Shown here piece after piece: positions 1-7,544 of a DNA stretch of 17,436 nucleotides. The position numbers and the translations under genes are program-made. The notes beneath the pieces were generated by a model that saw only the letters and a program-made list of their open reading frames with translations, searched no databases and had not been told where the DNA came from. The stretch lies in NCBI GenBank assembly GCA_024643945.1, contig JAHELX010000054.1:1-17436 (forward strand), read 5' to 3'. Every line of letters begins with the position of its first letter. Position 1 is the first letter of the stretch. The DNA comes from Anaerolineales bacterium. GTDB taxonomy: Bacteria > Chloroflexota > Anaerolineae > 4572-78 > NAK82.

Positions 1-1348
1 CGGCACCAGGCTGAAAGCTGGTAGTCTCGTCATCGGTCAGGGTACGCTGGGCCTCGAAGCCAAGCTGAGCGGCGGTGTGGCCACCCGCGGCGGCCAGCCG
101 TCGCCAGCGTTCGGCCTCGCCGGCGACCGCCGTGGTATCGTGAGCTGGGCTGGGTCTGAATCCAACCCCTATCTGCGGCACCGGGGCAGCGGCCGTCACT
201 GTACTGCGCACCGCCTTTTGGACGGCGCTAAACACCCGGTGCTGGTCGCGGAATTTCACTTCGCTCTTGGTGGGATGAACGTTAACGTCTACGTCGGCCG
301 GGTCGAGGGTCACGTTGATTACGGCGACCGGGTGGCGCCCGACGGGTAGGAAGGTATGGTAAGCTTGCGTCACCGATGCCGCCAGCGATCGATCTTGCAC
401 CCAGCGCCGGTTGACAAAGAAAATGAGTCGATCACGCTGCCCACGGTGGAGTGACGGCATGCCGACATAGCCGCTGACGCGTATGACTGCCCGTCCCGGC
501 TCCGCCGCGCGGGCCGGGAGGGGTTGGGGGCTGCCCGTCCCGGCTGCGTACCCCGTTTGGGGCACTTCGTCCCGCCTACGCGGGGCTTCGCCGCGCGGGC
601 CGGGAGGGGCTGGCGACTGACTGCTGATTTCTAGCATCTGGCGAGCAGTTTCCAGCTCCAGGACTTCCACCAGTACATCGTACAGGTCGCCATTGCCGCT
701 GGTCTGAAAGGCGACGCGCTGATCGAGGGTAAGGTGGAAGCGGAGTTCGGGATAAGCCAAAGCGTAGTTGGCCACCACCCGGTGGATGTGCCCAGCTTCG
801 GTGGCCGGGGCTTTCAGAAATTTGAGCCGGGCCGGGATGTTATAAAAGAGGTTCTCAATAGTAACGGTAGTACCAGCCGGTGCCCCCTTAGGTGCCAGCG
901 ACACCTGTATTCCCCCATCGAAGCGAATCTCGACACCAGCAGCTTGCAGAGTACCCTCAGGGTGCAAAGTATCTGTGGAGTGCGAAGTGCCCGCGGGGTA
1001 CAAAGCCGTCCGGGATATGAGAGTTAACCGTGAGACAGCGGCGATGGAGGCCAGAGCCTCGCCGCGAAAGCCCAGGGTGGTGATGCGCTCCAGGTCTTCT
1101 ACCGAGGTCAGCTTGCTGGTGGCGTGGCGGGCGAAGGCGAGAGGCACTTCCTCAGCAGGAATGCCGCTCCCATCGTCGGTGACGCGAATCAGCCGACGTC
1201 CGCCATCGCGCGCCTCGACGCGAATGGTGCGCGCGCCAGCATCAATGGCATTCTCTACCAGTTCCTTCACCACCGAGGCGGGGCGCTCCACAACCTCGCC
1301 GGCGGCAATTTTGGCTGCCACCTCGGGGGGCAGCACGTGAATAGGCAT
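1..1348 (-). CDS. mutL: DNA mismatch repair protein MutL (3' end outside window)
   Basis: MutL is the GHKL ATPase that couples MutS mismatch recognition to strand incision. Translation from the ATG at 1348 gives 449 uninterrupted codons to the left edge, so the C-terminal dimerisation/endonuclease part is missing from the window. Visible motifs in order are KIAAGEVVERP and ELVENAIDAGA (ATP-binding N box), DDGSGI, GFRGEAL, LFYNIPARLKFL, FVNRRWV and NVHPTKSEVKF, all diagnostic of the MutL N-terminal and transducer domains. The start follows AAGGAG with a 10-nt spacer. Two segments are unlike the family norm: a four-fold hexapeptide repeat at about residues 115-138, and a Pro/Gly/Arg-rich insertion at about residues 245-288. 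Both coincide with DNA repeats, and both keep the frame. The gene is divergent from the transporter cluster and probably functionally unrelated to it. Confidence 0.96.
   Translation of the reverse strand, partial: MPIHVLPPEVAAKIAAGEVVERPASVVKELVENAIDAGARTIRVEARDGGRRLIRVTDDGSGIPAEEVPLAFARHATSKLTSVEDLERITTLGFRGEALASIAAVSRLTLISRTALYPAGTSHSTDTLHPEGTLQAAGVEIRFDGGIQVSLAPKGAPAGTTVTIENLFYNIPARLKFLKAPATEAGHIHRVVANYALAYPELRFHLTLDQRVAFQTSGNGDLYDVLVEVLELETARQMLEISSQSPAPPGPRGEAPRRRDEVPQTGYAAGTGSPQPLPARAAEPGRAVIRVSGYVGMPSLHRGQRDRLIFFVNRRWVQDRSLAASVTQAYHTFLPVGRHPVAVINVTLDPADVDVNVHPTKSEVKFRDQHRVFSAVQKAVRSTVTAAAPVPQIGVGFRPSPAHDTTAVAGEAERWRRLAAAGGHTAAQLGFEAQRTLTDDETTSFQPGA
487..613. repeat. GC-rich direct repeats inserted in the mutL linker
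   Basis: CTGCCCGTCCCGGCT occurs at 487-501 and 531-545. A second block built on CGCCGCGCGGGCCGGGAGGGG occurs at about 501-527 and 587-613, with one or two mismatches at its edges. Together they encode a low-complexity Pro/Gly/Arg segment at about MutL residues 245-288. The composition resembles the GC-rich hairpin repeat at 1467-1489 outside the gene. Confidence 0.75.
935..1006 (-). repeat. Four imperfect 18-bp tandem units inside mutL
   Basis: Four consecutive 18-bp units (935-952, 953-970, 971-988, 989-1006) encode, in gene order, ALYPAG, TSHSTD, TLHPEG and TLQAAG. On the plus strand, related cores such as GGTGCAAAGT, AGTGCGAAGT and GGTACAAAG recur every 18 nt (961, 979, 997). The array lies between the LTLISRTA strand and the GVEIRFDGG segment of the ATPase domain, where other MutL proteins have a short variable loop. 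Confidence 0.75.
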
Positions 1349-1392
1349 CGTTTCGCCGCTCCTTGCTGGGACAACAAATTGGATTGGAACTC

Positions 1393-1401
1393 ATTGTACC
1401 A
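1393..1401 (-). promoter_or_regulatory. Possible extended -10 promoter of mutL
   Basis: Read on the minus strand this is TGGTACAAT, that is TGn followed by TACAAT, about 45 nt upstream of the mutL ATG. No good -35 lies at 17 nt; the best candidate, TTGGCG, has a 19-nt spacer. An extended -10 can compensate for a weak -35. Confidence 0.45.
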
Positions 1402-1466
1402 CAAAAGCACATCTCCACGCCAACAGCGGGGTTGGAGGGGGAATTTGGGGCAAACCTCTCCCCCAG

Positions 1467-1489
1467 CCCCTCCCCGCGTCGGGGAGGGG
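1467..1489. repeat. GC-rich perfect hairpin repeat in the mutL/SBP intergenic region
   Basis: CCCCTCCCCG (1467-1476) and CGGGGAGGGG (1480-1489) form a perfect 10-bp stem with a 3-nt loop. It lies between the divergent mutL and SBP genes, so it is not an obvious terminator of either. It looks like a dispersed intergenic palindromic repeat. Confidence 0.6.
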
Positions 1490-1506
1490 AGCAATCCCCC
1501 CACTTC

Positions 1507-1534
1507 TTGTTACTTGTAGCCTCCTGAGTATAAT
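1507..1534 (+). promoter_or_regulatory. Sigma-70-type promoter of the first SBP gene
   Basis: TTGTTA (1507-1512), a 16-nt spacer and a perfect TATAAT (1529-1534) lie 28 nt upstream of the SBP start codon, giving a short leader. Confidence 0.7.
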
Positions 1535-1562
1535 AACGTGGCTATAACGCTTGGGAGGACCT

Positions 1563-2762
1563 ATGAATCCTGGAAGACAAAATGCGCGCCGGACATGGAT
1601 GTGGACCTGGCGCCTGGTTTGTCTGGCCGTGGTGTTCTCGCTGACGGCGGCGCAGTGCAGCAGGCCGACGCCCACGCCCAGTCCGGCGGTACGGGTGGCA
1701 ATCCTGACCCCGATGACCGGCGAGTTGGCGACTTTTGGCGAGACAGTCCGCAACGGCATTACTCTGGCGTTTGACGAGTGGAACGACCAGGGTGGGGTGA
1801 ACGGTCAGCGCATCGAATGGGTGCTGGAAGATACACGCTGTGACCCGGTGGAAGCACGTCGCGCCGCTGAGCGCGCTATCATCGAACAGGGGCTGCACTT
1901 CATCGTCGGCGGGGTTTGCTCCGAGGCAGCTATCCCCATCGCCAACGTCGCCGACGAGCAAGGAGCGCTGTTCATCGCCACCACGGCCACCCATCCACTG
2001 GTGACGGTGGATGGCAGCGGAGCTACCCGTCCCATGATCTTTCGGGCCGCCTACGCCTATCCGTATCAAGGGCGGGCCGCCGCTCGTTTTGCTCTGAACG
2101 AGTTGAACGCTCGCCGGGCGGCAGTTCTGATCAACCCCAGCGATGACTTTGTGCGATCACTAGGGGATGAGTTCGCCGCGGACTTTGTCGCAGGCGGAGG
2201 CCAGTTAGTGGCTACGCCGACCTATCCCCGAGGGGGACCTACAGGCACTTCGCAAGATGCAGATTTTGGGGAAGTCATCGCCGACCTGGCCAGGGTAGAG
2301 CCCGAGGTGCTATATGTGCCCGATGCATACCCGGTGGCCAATCGCATCGGCAAGCAGGTTCGGGCGCAGGCGCTCGACGTGACCCTCATCGGCAGTGATG
2401 TGTGGGACAGCGGTAGCCTGGATCTGGAGGCTCTCGACGGAGCCTACTTCACCTTGCAGTACAGCCGCGAAACTCCCAACCCGGTGGCCAAAGCCTGGGA
2501 AGGGCAATATCTCTCAGCCTTCGCCTTAGAGCCGGACACGTTGGCCGCGCTGGGCTACGATGCAGCCAGCCTGCTAGCATCGGCTGCCGAAAGCGCCGGG
2601 AGTCTATCACCCGACGTCGTTGCCCGAAGGCTAGAAGCGATGGAATTCGAGGGGGTGACCGGTCGCTGGCGCTTCGACGTGCAGCACAACCCCGTCAAAC
2701 CGGTGGTCGTAGTCCGCGTTCAGGAGGGGCGCGTGGTCTTCCAAACTATGGTCCAGCCCTGA
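1563..2762 (+). CDS. LIV-type ABC transporter substrate-binding lipoprotein
   Basis: This is an extracytoplasmic receptor of the Leu/Ile/Val-binding (Peripla_BP_6, type I SBP) family, 399 residues from the ATG at 1563. That start follows GGAGG with a 4-nt spacer; an in-frame TTG at 1551 lies inside the ribosome binding site and is rejected. The N terminus has basic residues, a hydrophobic stretch and the lipobox-like LTAAQC, with the lipidated Cys at position 32, then a Pro/Thr linker. The mature domain starts VRVAILTPMTGELATFGE and contains GITLAFDEWNDQGGVNG, typical of the first lobe of LivJ-like proteins. It has its own promoter and precedes livHMGF, so it is the likely receptor for that transporter, although the substrate (amino acid, amide or urea) cannot be told from sequence. 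It partly duplicates domain 1 of the fused receptor at 7632. Confidence 0.9.
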   Translation: MNPGRQNARRTWMWTWRLVCLAVVFSLTAAQCSRPTPTPSPAVRVAILTPMTGELATFGETVRNGITLAFDEWNDQGGVNGQRIEWVLEDTRCDPVEARRAAERAIIEQGLHFIVGGVCSEAAIPIANVADEQGALFIATTATHPLVTVDGSGATRPMIFRAAYAYPYQGRAAARFALNELNARRAAVLINPSDDFVRSLGDEFAADFVAGGGQLVATPTYPRGGPTGTSQDADFGEVIADLARVEPEVLYVPDAYPVANRIGKQVRAQALDVTLIGSDVWDSGSLDLEALDGAYFTLQYSRETPNPVAKAWEGQYLSAFALEPDTLAALGYDAASLLASAAESAGSLSPDVVARRLEAMEFEGVTGRWRFDVQHNPVKPVVVVRVQEGRVVFQTMVQP

Positions 2763-2796
2763 TAAGCTTGTTAAATTTCGGACAATCGAGGGGCGC

Positions 2797-2825
2797 TTGA
2801 CATATCGGGGGGCCTCTGCTATACT
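2797..2825 (+). promoter_or_regulatory. Strong extended -10 promoter of the liv operon
   Basis: A perfect TTGACA (2797-2802), 17-nt spacer and TATACT (2820-2825), preceded by TG in the extended -10 position (2817-2818). Transcription would start near 2832, leaving a leader of about 120 nt before livH. Confidence 0.85.
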
Positions 2826-2887
2826 CCGACAGTTAAAAGGAATAGGACTCAGGTAATGGTCTAGCGCATCGAGGCGGTACGTGCTGT

Positions 2888-2918
2888 GGGATGAGGTGGG
2901 GATAGCTTACCTCATCCC
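2888..2918 (+). promoter_or_regulatory. Perfect inverted repeat in the livH leader
   Basis: GGGATGAGGT (2888-2897) pairs perfectly with ACCTCATCCC (2909-2918) around an 11-nt loop. It is followed by an A/T palindrome, AATAAATTTATT (2925-2936), and then by the livH ribosome binding site. No U-run follows the hairpin, so a simple terminator is unlikely. It may be an operator, an mRNA-stabilising hairpin or a translation control element. If livH were to start at the GTG at 2881, this would lie inside the coding region. Confidence 0.5.
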
Positions 2919-2952
2919 TGCTTTAATAAATTTATTCCTATCGGAGGAGAGG

Positions 2953-4014
2953 ATGCGTCAACGTCTGGCGGGCAAACTTACAGGAACGAATCTGGCTGTA
3001 TGGAGCATCGGTGTCGCGATTTTGGTCATTGCCATCTGGGGGTCGGTGGCCACTTTGCGTTCCGGTGCATTCTCAGCCGACGACTGGGCTTCGTTTCTTA
3101 TCTTTGGATTGGCCCAGGGTGGCGTCTACGCTCTTATCGCCTTAGGTTATACGCTGGTCTATGGCATTCTGTTTATGATCAATTTCGCCCACGGCGAGAT
3201 TTTTATGGGAGGGACTTATATCGCCTATTTCGTCGCCAGGTCGTTGGACAAGTCGGGCTTTTTGGAGTCGAATCCGCTCGTGGCCCTGCTGATCATTTTC
3301 CTGGTGTCTATGTCGGTATCGGCAATTATGGCTGTCGCCCTGGAGCGAATTGCCTACCGTCCCCTGCGCCGAGCGCCGCGATTGGTCCCGCTAATCACGG
3401 CCATCGGCGCTTCGTTTTTCCTCCAATATAGCTTTGCCCGTTTGTTTGGGACGGGCATCAAGGTCTATCCGGATGTGGAAATCCTCAAAGGAAGCTGGCA
3501 GTTCGGAGAACTGAAGATACTGCATATCCACGTCATCGTTATCGTGGCGGCTATTCTGATGATGGCCGGGCTCTACTGGTTTGTGCAGCGCACGAAGACA
3601 GGCAAAGCGATGCGCGCGGTGGCCGAGGATAAGGACGTGGCCGCTCTGATGGGAGTTGATGTAGACCGGGTGATTGTGACCACCTTCGTGGTGGGGGCAG
3701 CCCTGGCCGGCTTTGCGGGCGTGCTGTATGCCTTGCTGTTTAGGCAGGTGACCCACACTATGGGCTTTATCCCCGGCATCAAGGCCTTTACGGCGGCAGT
3801 ATTGGGGGGCATCGGCAACATCCCGGGCGCCATGTTCGGCGGCTTGTTCCTGGGTGTCTTCGAGTCGATTGGCCCCAGTCTCTTTTTCACCGGGCTGGGT
3901 GTGCCCAGCCCCAGCCAGCTCAAAGACGTGATTGCCTTCAGTATGTTGGTCTTCGTGCTCATTTTCCGGCCCACCGGCTTGATGGGCGAGGTTCTCGCGG
4001 AAAAGAAGGCCTGA
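2953..4014 (+). CDS. livH: Branched-chain amino acid type ABC transporter permease LivH
   Basis: LivH is one of the two membrane subunits of the LIV/HAAT importer. The 353-residue product is very hydrophobic. After an N-terminal membrane segment (about residues 12-34) it shows the family hallmark GLAQGGVYALIALGYTLVYG and INFAHGEIFMGG, then the cytoplasmic coupling segment around GKAMRAVAEDKDVAALMG (about 217-234). The ATG at 2953 is chosen because GGAGGAGAGG lies immediately upstream. An in-frame GTG at 2881 with a weaker GAGG would add 24 residues and cannot be excluded. The protein is about 50 residues longer than typical LivH because of the extra N-terminal segment. Its stop overlaps the livM start (TGATG), indicating translational coupling. 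Confidence 0.93.
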   Translation: MRQRLAGKLTGTNLAVWSIGVAILVIAIWGSVATLRSGAFSADDWASFLIFGLAQGGVYALIALGYTLVYGILFMINFAHGEIFMGGTYIAYFVARSLDKSGFLESNPLVALLIIFLVSMSVSAIMAVALERIAYRPLRRAPRLVPLITAIGASFFLQYSFARLFGTGIKVYPDVEILKGSWQFGELKILHIHVIVIVAAILMMAGLYWFVQRTKTGKAMRAVAEDKDVAALMGVDVDRVIVTTFVVGAALAGFAGVLYALLFRQVTHTMGFIPGIKAFTAAVLGGIGNIPGAMFGGLFLGVFESIGPSLFFTGLGVPSPSQLKDVIAFSMLVFVLIFRPTGLMGEVLAEKKA

Positions 4015-5714
4015 TGCCTGGGGAGACGGTAGGTGAAATAAAGATGAACGACCTTCGCCGTATGCTGCAAAGCAGTTTGAAGCTGGGCCTGATCGTGGGC
4101 ATCGTGGCTCTGTACCTATCTCTGATCGGATTTATTGAAGGGTTCAACGAACAGGCCGTAGTGAGCCAGATAATTTCGCTGGGCAAATCCGTCTTGCTGC
4201 TGATGCCAGTCGTCGCTGGCTATGTAGCGATGAGGGTCAGCAAACGCACCAGCTACGGGGCTGCGGCCATTGTGGGTGGCCTGGCCGGCCTGGTAGTAGC
4301 GGTGATGTTGGTGGCATATTTATTGATTTCTTCGACGGTCAATTTACGTTCTGTTTTCGTCAATGCCACCGATGGGTTAGCTCAATTGCTTACCCTGGGA
4401 TTGGAATTAGGCCCGGGCAGCTTACTTCTGTTGGCGGTTGGACTGGGGTTAGGCGCCTTAGGCGGGCTGACGTATGCTATACCTTCCCAGGTCCGCCGGC
4501 CGGTAGTTCTTGGCCTGGCGACGGTGCTTACCCTCTCTATCTTGCAAGAACTGTTTACTTCCATCCTGGCTAATCTGGGACTTCCTGAGTCCGTGATCCG
4601 TTTTCTCTTCGCACGCCAGGGGCTCACTATTGCCGGAGCAATTTTCTTCTGGGGGCTGGTGGCGGGCCTCACAGTTGGCTGGCCTCGCCTGCAACCGCGC
4701 CTGGCAGGGCGTTTGGATACGATGAATCCTGCTCAACGCAACGGGCTGCGCTTTACTGTAACCTTGTTGGCGGTGGGGATTCTCTTTTTTGTCCCGCGCC
4801 TGGTAGGGCTCTACTGGAGTGACGTGCTCGACAACGTGTTGATCTACGCCTTGATGGGCCTGGGATTGAATATTGTGGTCGGCTACGCAGGCCTTCTCGA
4901 TTTGGGCTACGTAGCCTTCTTTGCCATCGGGGCCTACACTGCTGGCTTGCTCACCTCGATTAATCCTGCTGCCTGGCTGGGTACACAATGGTCCTTTTGG
5001 GCAGCGTGGCCTGTGGCGCTGCTGGTGGCGGCCACTGCCGGGATTCTGCTGGGCATCCCCGTGCTGCGCATGCGAGGTGACTACCTGGCCATCGTCACCC
5101 TGGGCTTCGGCGAGATCATCCGTATCCTGGCCCTGTCGGACCTGCTCAAACCCTACATTGGCGGGGCGCAGGGGATTTTGCAGATCCCCAAGCCGGCCAT
5201 CGTCGGCCAGCAACTGATCACCTCGCAGCAACTCTACTATCTCATTCTGATCGGCATCTTCATAGCCATCTTCGTCTCATTTCGCTTAAGCGACTCGCGT
5301 ATTGGGCGGGCCTGGATTGCCGTGCGTGAGGATGAAGACGTGGCTCAGGCAATGGGCATCAACCTGGTCAAGTATAAGCTGATGGCCTTTGCCATTGGTG
5401 CCACCTTCTCCGGAATGAGCGGCGCCATCTTCGCCTCCAAGTTGAGTTCCATCTTCCCCCACAGCTTTAACTTACTGATTTCAATCAACGTGCTATCCTT
5501 GATCATCGTCGGAGGTATGGCCAGCATTCCAGGCGTCATCGTTGGGGCGCTGGTATTGGTGGGCTTGCCCGAAGTACTGCGCTTTGCGGCCGAGTATCGG
5601 TTGCTGTTTTATGGTGCGATGCTGGTGATCATGATGCTGGTTCGACCAGAAGGGTTCTGGCCGGCTGCCCGACGCCGGCGAGAGCTGCGTGAAGAAGCAC
5701 TGGCGGAGACGTGA
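4014..5714 (+). CDS. livM: LivM-type ABC permease with long N-terminal membrane extension
   Basis: This is the second membrane subunit of the LIV importer. The conserved LivM core occupies about residues 237-566, with GLNIVVGYAGLLDLGYVAFFAIGAY split between two helices, the MRGDYLAIVTLGFGEIIRI segment and the coupling loop near RAWIAVREDEDVAQAMG (about 432-448). The first about 236 residues are an additional hydrophobic region with roughly six membrane segments, making the 566-residue protein much longer than the usual 300-430. The ATG at 4014 overlaps the livH stop; an in-frame ATG at 4044 is an alternative start, and neither has a strong ribosome binding site. livG begins 4 nt after the stop. 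Confidence 0.92.
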   Translation: MPGETVGEIKMNDLRRMLQSSLKLGLIVGIVALYLSLIGFIEGFNEQAVVSQIISLGKSVLLLMPVVAGYVAMRVSKRTSYGAAAIVGGLAGLVVAVMLVAYLLISSTVNLRSVFVNATDGLAQLLTLGLELGPGSLLLLAVGLGLGALGGLTYAIPSQVRRPVVLGLATVLTLSILQELFTSILANLGLPESVIRFLFARQGLTIAGAIFFWGLVAGLTVGWPRLQPRLAGRLDTMNPAQRNGLRFTVTLLAVGILFFVPRLVGLYWSDVLDNVLIYALMGLGLNIVVGYAGLLDLGYVAFFAIGAYTAGLLTSINPAAWLGTQWSFWAAWPVALLVAATAGILLGIPVLRMRGDYLAIVTLGFGEIIRILALSDLLKPYIGGAQGILQIPKPAIVGQQLITSQQLYYLILIGIFIAIFVSFRLSDSRIGRAWIAVREDEDVAQAMGINLVKYKLMAFAIGATFSGMSGAIFASKLSSIFPHSFNLLISINVLSLIIVGGMASIPGVIVGALVLVGLPEVLRFAAEYRLLFYGAMLVIMMLVRPEGFWPAARRRRELREEALAET

Positions 5715-5718
5715 TAAA

Positions 5719-6501
5719 ATGGCTCTCTTGACAGCGAGAAGTGTTACCAAGCGATTCGGCGGGTTGATGGCTGTGCGTGACTTCGATTTTGACATTGAGG
5801 AGCGGGCGATTGTCAGCCTTATTGGTCCCAACGGTGCGGGCAAGACCACCTTTTTCAACTGTGTGACCGGTTTCTACACGCCTGAAGAGGGTGAGATCCG
5901 ATTCAATGGCGCCAACCTGGTGGGCAAAGCGTCTGACCAGATCGCGGCGATGGGTGTTGGGCGCACTTACCAAAACATCCGCCTGTTCCAGAACATGACA
6001 GCCCTCGAAAACATCCTGGTGGGCCAACATCATCGACTGCGTGCTGGCCTGGTGGGCGTTATCTTGCGGGCGCCGCATATTGTGCGTGAAGAGAAGGAGG
6101 CCCACGCCGAGGCGCTGCGCATACTGGAATTCGTTGGCCTTCGGGGCAAGGGGGATGTGTTGGCCAGGAATTTGCCCTACGGCGACCAGCGACGGCTGGA
6201 GGTCGCGCGGGCACTAGCCAGCCAGCCCACGTTGCTTCTGCTCGACGAACCAACAGCAGGTATGAACCCCAACGAGACCAGGAATTTGACCTACTTCATC
6301 CAGCGCTTGCGCGATGACCAGGGATTGACCATCTTCCTGATCGAGCACGATATGCGTGTGGTAATGGAGATCTCTGATCGGGTAACCGTGCTCGACTATG
6401 GGGTAAAGATCGCTGAAGGAACGCCGGCAGCGATCCAGAACGACCCGAAGGTCATCGAGGCCTATCTTGGCGGGGGAGGTGACGGGCATGGCAATGCTTG
6501 A
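5719..6501 (+). CDS. livG: LIV-type ABC transporter ATPase LivG
   Basis: LivG is a cytoplasmic ABC ATPase that powers the LIV importer as partner of LivF. The 260-residue protein has Walker A GPNGAGKT (36-43), the LivG-type signature LPYGDQRR in place of LSGGQ (152-159), Walker B LLLLDEP (172-178) and an H-loop His at about 210 (LIEHDM). The ATG at 5719 with GGAG 10 nt upstream is preferred over a GTG at 5689 that lies inside livM and would add ten residues unlike the family. It ends inside the livF start region (14-nt overlap). Confidence 0.95.
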   Translation: MALLTARSVTKRFGGLMAVRDFDFDIEERAIVSLIGPNGAGKTTFFNCVTGFYTPEEGEIRFNGANLVGKASDQIAAMGVGRTYQNIRLFQNMTALENILVGQHHRLRAGLVGVILRAPHIVREEKEAHAEALRILEFVGLRGKGDVLARNLPYGDQRRLEVARALASQPTLLLLDEPTAGMNPNETRNLTYFIQRLRDDQGLTIFLIEHDMRVVMEISDRVTVLDYGVKIAEGTPAAIQNDPKVIEAYLGGGGDGHGNA

Positions 6502-7207
6502 GGTGGACGATATCCACACCTACTACGGCAACATCCACGCCCTCAAAGGCGTCACCCTCTCCGTCGATACCGGGGAGATCGTCACCCTCATCGGGGCCAA
6601 TGGAGCGGGTAAAAGCACCACGCTCAACACCATCTCGGGGCTTCTGAAGCCGCGCGAAGGCCAGATCCGGCTGGAAGGGGAAGTTCTCAACGACTTACCC
6701 CCGCATCACGTCGTAAGCAGGGGCATCTCCCAGGCACCAGAGGGCCGCAAAATCTTCAGCCGCCTGACAGTTATGGAAAATCTGGAGATGGGCGCATTTG
6801 CCCGTACCGATAAGCCGGGAATCCGGCAAGATATGGAACGTGTCTTCGATCTGTTCCCACGGCTGAAGGAACGGGCTCGCCAGGTGGGCGGTACGCTTTC
6901 AGGTGGTGAGCAGCAGATGCTGGCCATTGGCCGGGCTCTGATGGCTCGTCCTCGACTGTTTCTGCTCGACGAACCTTCGATGGGACTGGCGCCGATTCTG
7001 GTCCAGGAAATTTTCGAGATCATTCGGGACATCAACCAACAGGGCACTACTATTTTGCTGGTGGAGCAGAATGCCAATATGGCGCTTCAAGTCGCCCACC
7101 GAGGCTACGTGCTGGAGACGGGTATGGTAGCTCTGGAAGGCTCTGCCAGTGAACTGCGTGAGAATCCTCAAGTCAAGGCTGTCTATCTGGGCGAAGGGGA
7201 AGGATAA
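6488..7207 (+). CDS. livF: LIV-type ABC transporter ATPase LivF
   Basis: LivF is the second ATPase of the LIV importer. The 239-residue product shows Walker A GANGAGKST (36-44), signature LSGGEQQM (137-144), Walker B LLDEPS (D at 161) and the LivF-typical LLVEQNAN, where Gln stands at the H-loop position. It starts at the ATG at 6488 with GGGGGAGG seven nt upstream, overlapping the end of livG by 14 nt in another frame. It is the last gene of the liv unit; only a weak hairpin without a T-tract (7208-7223) follows. Confidence 0.95.
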   Translation: MAMLEVDDIHTYYGNIHALKGVTLSVDTGEIVTLIGANGAGKSTTLNTISGLLKPREGQIRLEGEVLNDLPPHHVVSRGISQAPEGRKIFSRLTVMENLEMGAFARTDKPGIRQDMERVFDLFPRLKERARQVGGTLSGGEQQMLAIGRALMARPRLFLLDEPSMGLAPILVQEIFEIIRDINQQGTTILLVEQNANMALQVAHRGYVLETGMVALEGSASELRENPQVKAVYLGEGEG

Positions 7208-7306
7208 CCAGCCGGTGGGCTGGGGTAACCGGGAGATGATACCTGCCATCAGGGAGGATGGGAGATATCAACATATTTCAGGCTAAGGATGAGACCTCGC
7301 GGGTGC

Positions 7307-7375
7307 GTCCCAAATGCTTGGCAGACCCTAAGGGTTTCAGAAAACCCGTAGGGTCTTGCACCTAAAATTTGGGAC
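7307..7375. repeat. Long imperfect palindromic intergenic repeat
   Basis: Outer arms GTCCCAAAT (7307-7315) and ATTTGGGAC (7367-7375) are perfect. Inner arms at 7321-7337 and 7342-7359 (AGACCCTAAGGGTTT against AAACCCGTAGGGTCT) pair with one bulge. The 69-nt unit could fold as one long hairpin between livF and the next promoter. It has the look of a dispersed palindromic repeat or MITE relic, and could also work as a bidirectional terminator. The stretch 7224-7306 before it holds nothing I can identify. Confidence 0.6.
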
Positions 7376-7397
7376 AGACCCAGACCCCGCAACTTGC

Positions 7398-7427
7398 TTG
7401 ACAGTTTCGCGTACCTTGTGATATACT
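7398..7427 (+). promoter_or_regulatory. Strong extended -10 promoter of the fused SBP gene
   Basis: A perfect TTGACA (7398-7403), an 18-nt spacer and TATACT (7422-7427) with TG at 7419-7420 in the extended -10 position. The architecture matches the livH promoter at 2797. The leader to the start codon is about 200 nt. Confidence 0.85.
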
Positions 7428-7534
7428 TTTTGAGCCCCGCATGGTCTCATCCAATCTCCACTAAGTTCAGGGTGTACAGGGTGTCGGAATCTGGCGAGGG
7501 TTTAAGCGAAAACCATTGCCGGATTATAAGGGAG

Positions 7535-7544
7535 AGGAGGTGAT
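7535..7544 (+). promoter_or_regulatory. Full-length Shine-Dalgarno consensus in the leader
   Basis: AGGAGGTGAT is the complete complement of the conserved 16S rRNA 3' tail (ATCACCTCCT). It lies about 90 nt upstream of the SBP start, not at it, overlapping the start of a 12-codon frame. The SBP gene has its own site, GGAGGAG at 7615-7621. The function may be a leader-peptide start or a ribosome standby site. Confidence 0.5.

Noticed and set aside
77..1340. Several plus-strand open frames across the mutL region
   Set aside because: The minus strand gives a continuous MutL translation with all N-terminal motifs; the plus-strand frames are shadows.
2832..2952. A known riboswitch or T-box in the livH leader
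   Set aside because: I could not match the conserved core of any known class; only a simple inverted repeat is evident.
7208..7223. CCAGCC/GGCTGG hairpin after livF as a terminator
   Set aside because: Only six base pairs and no T-tract; it may be chance.
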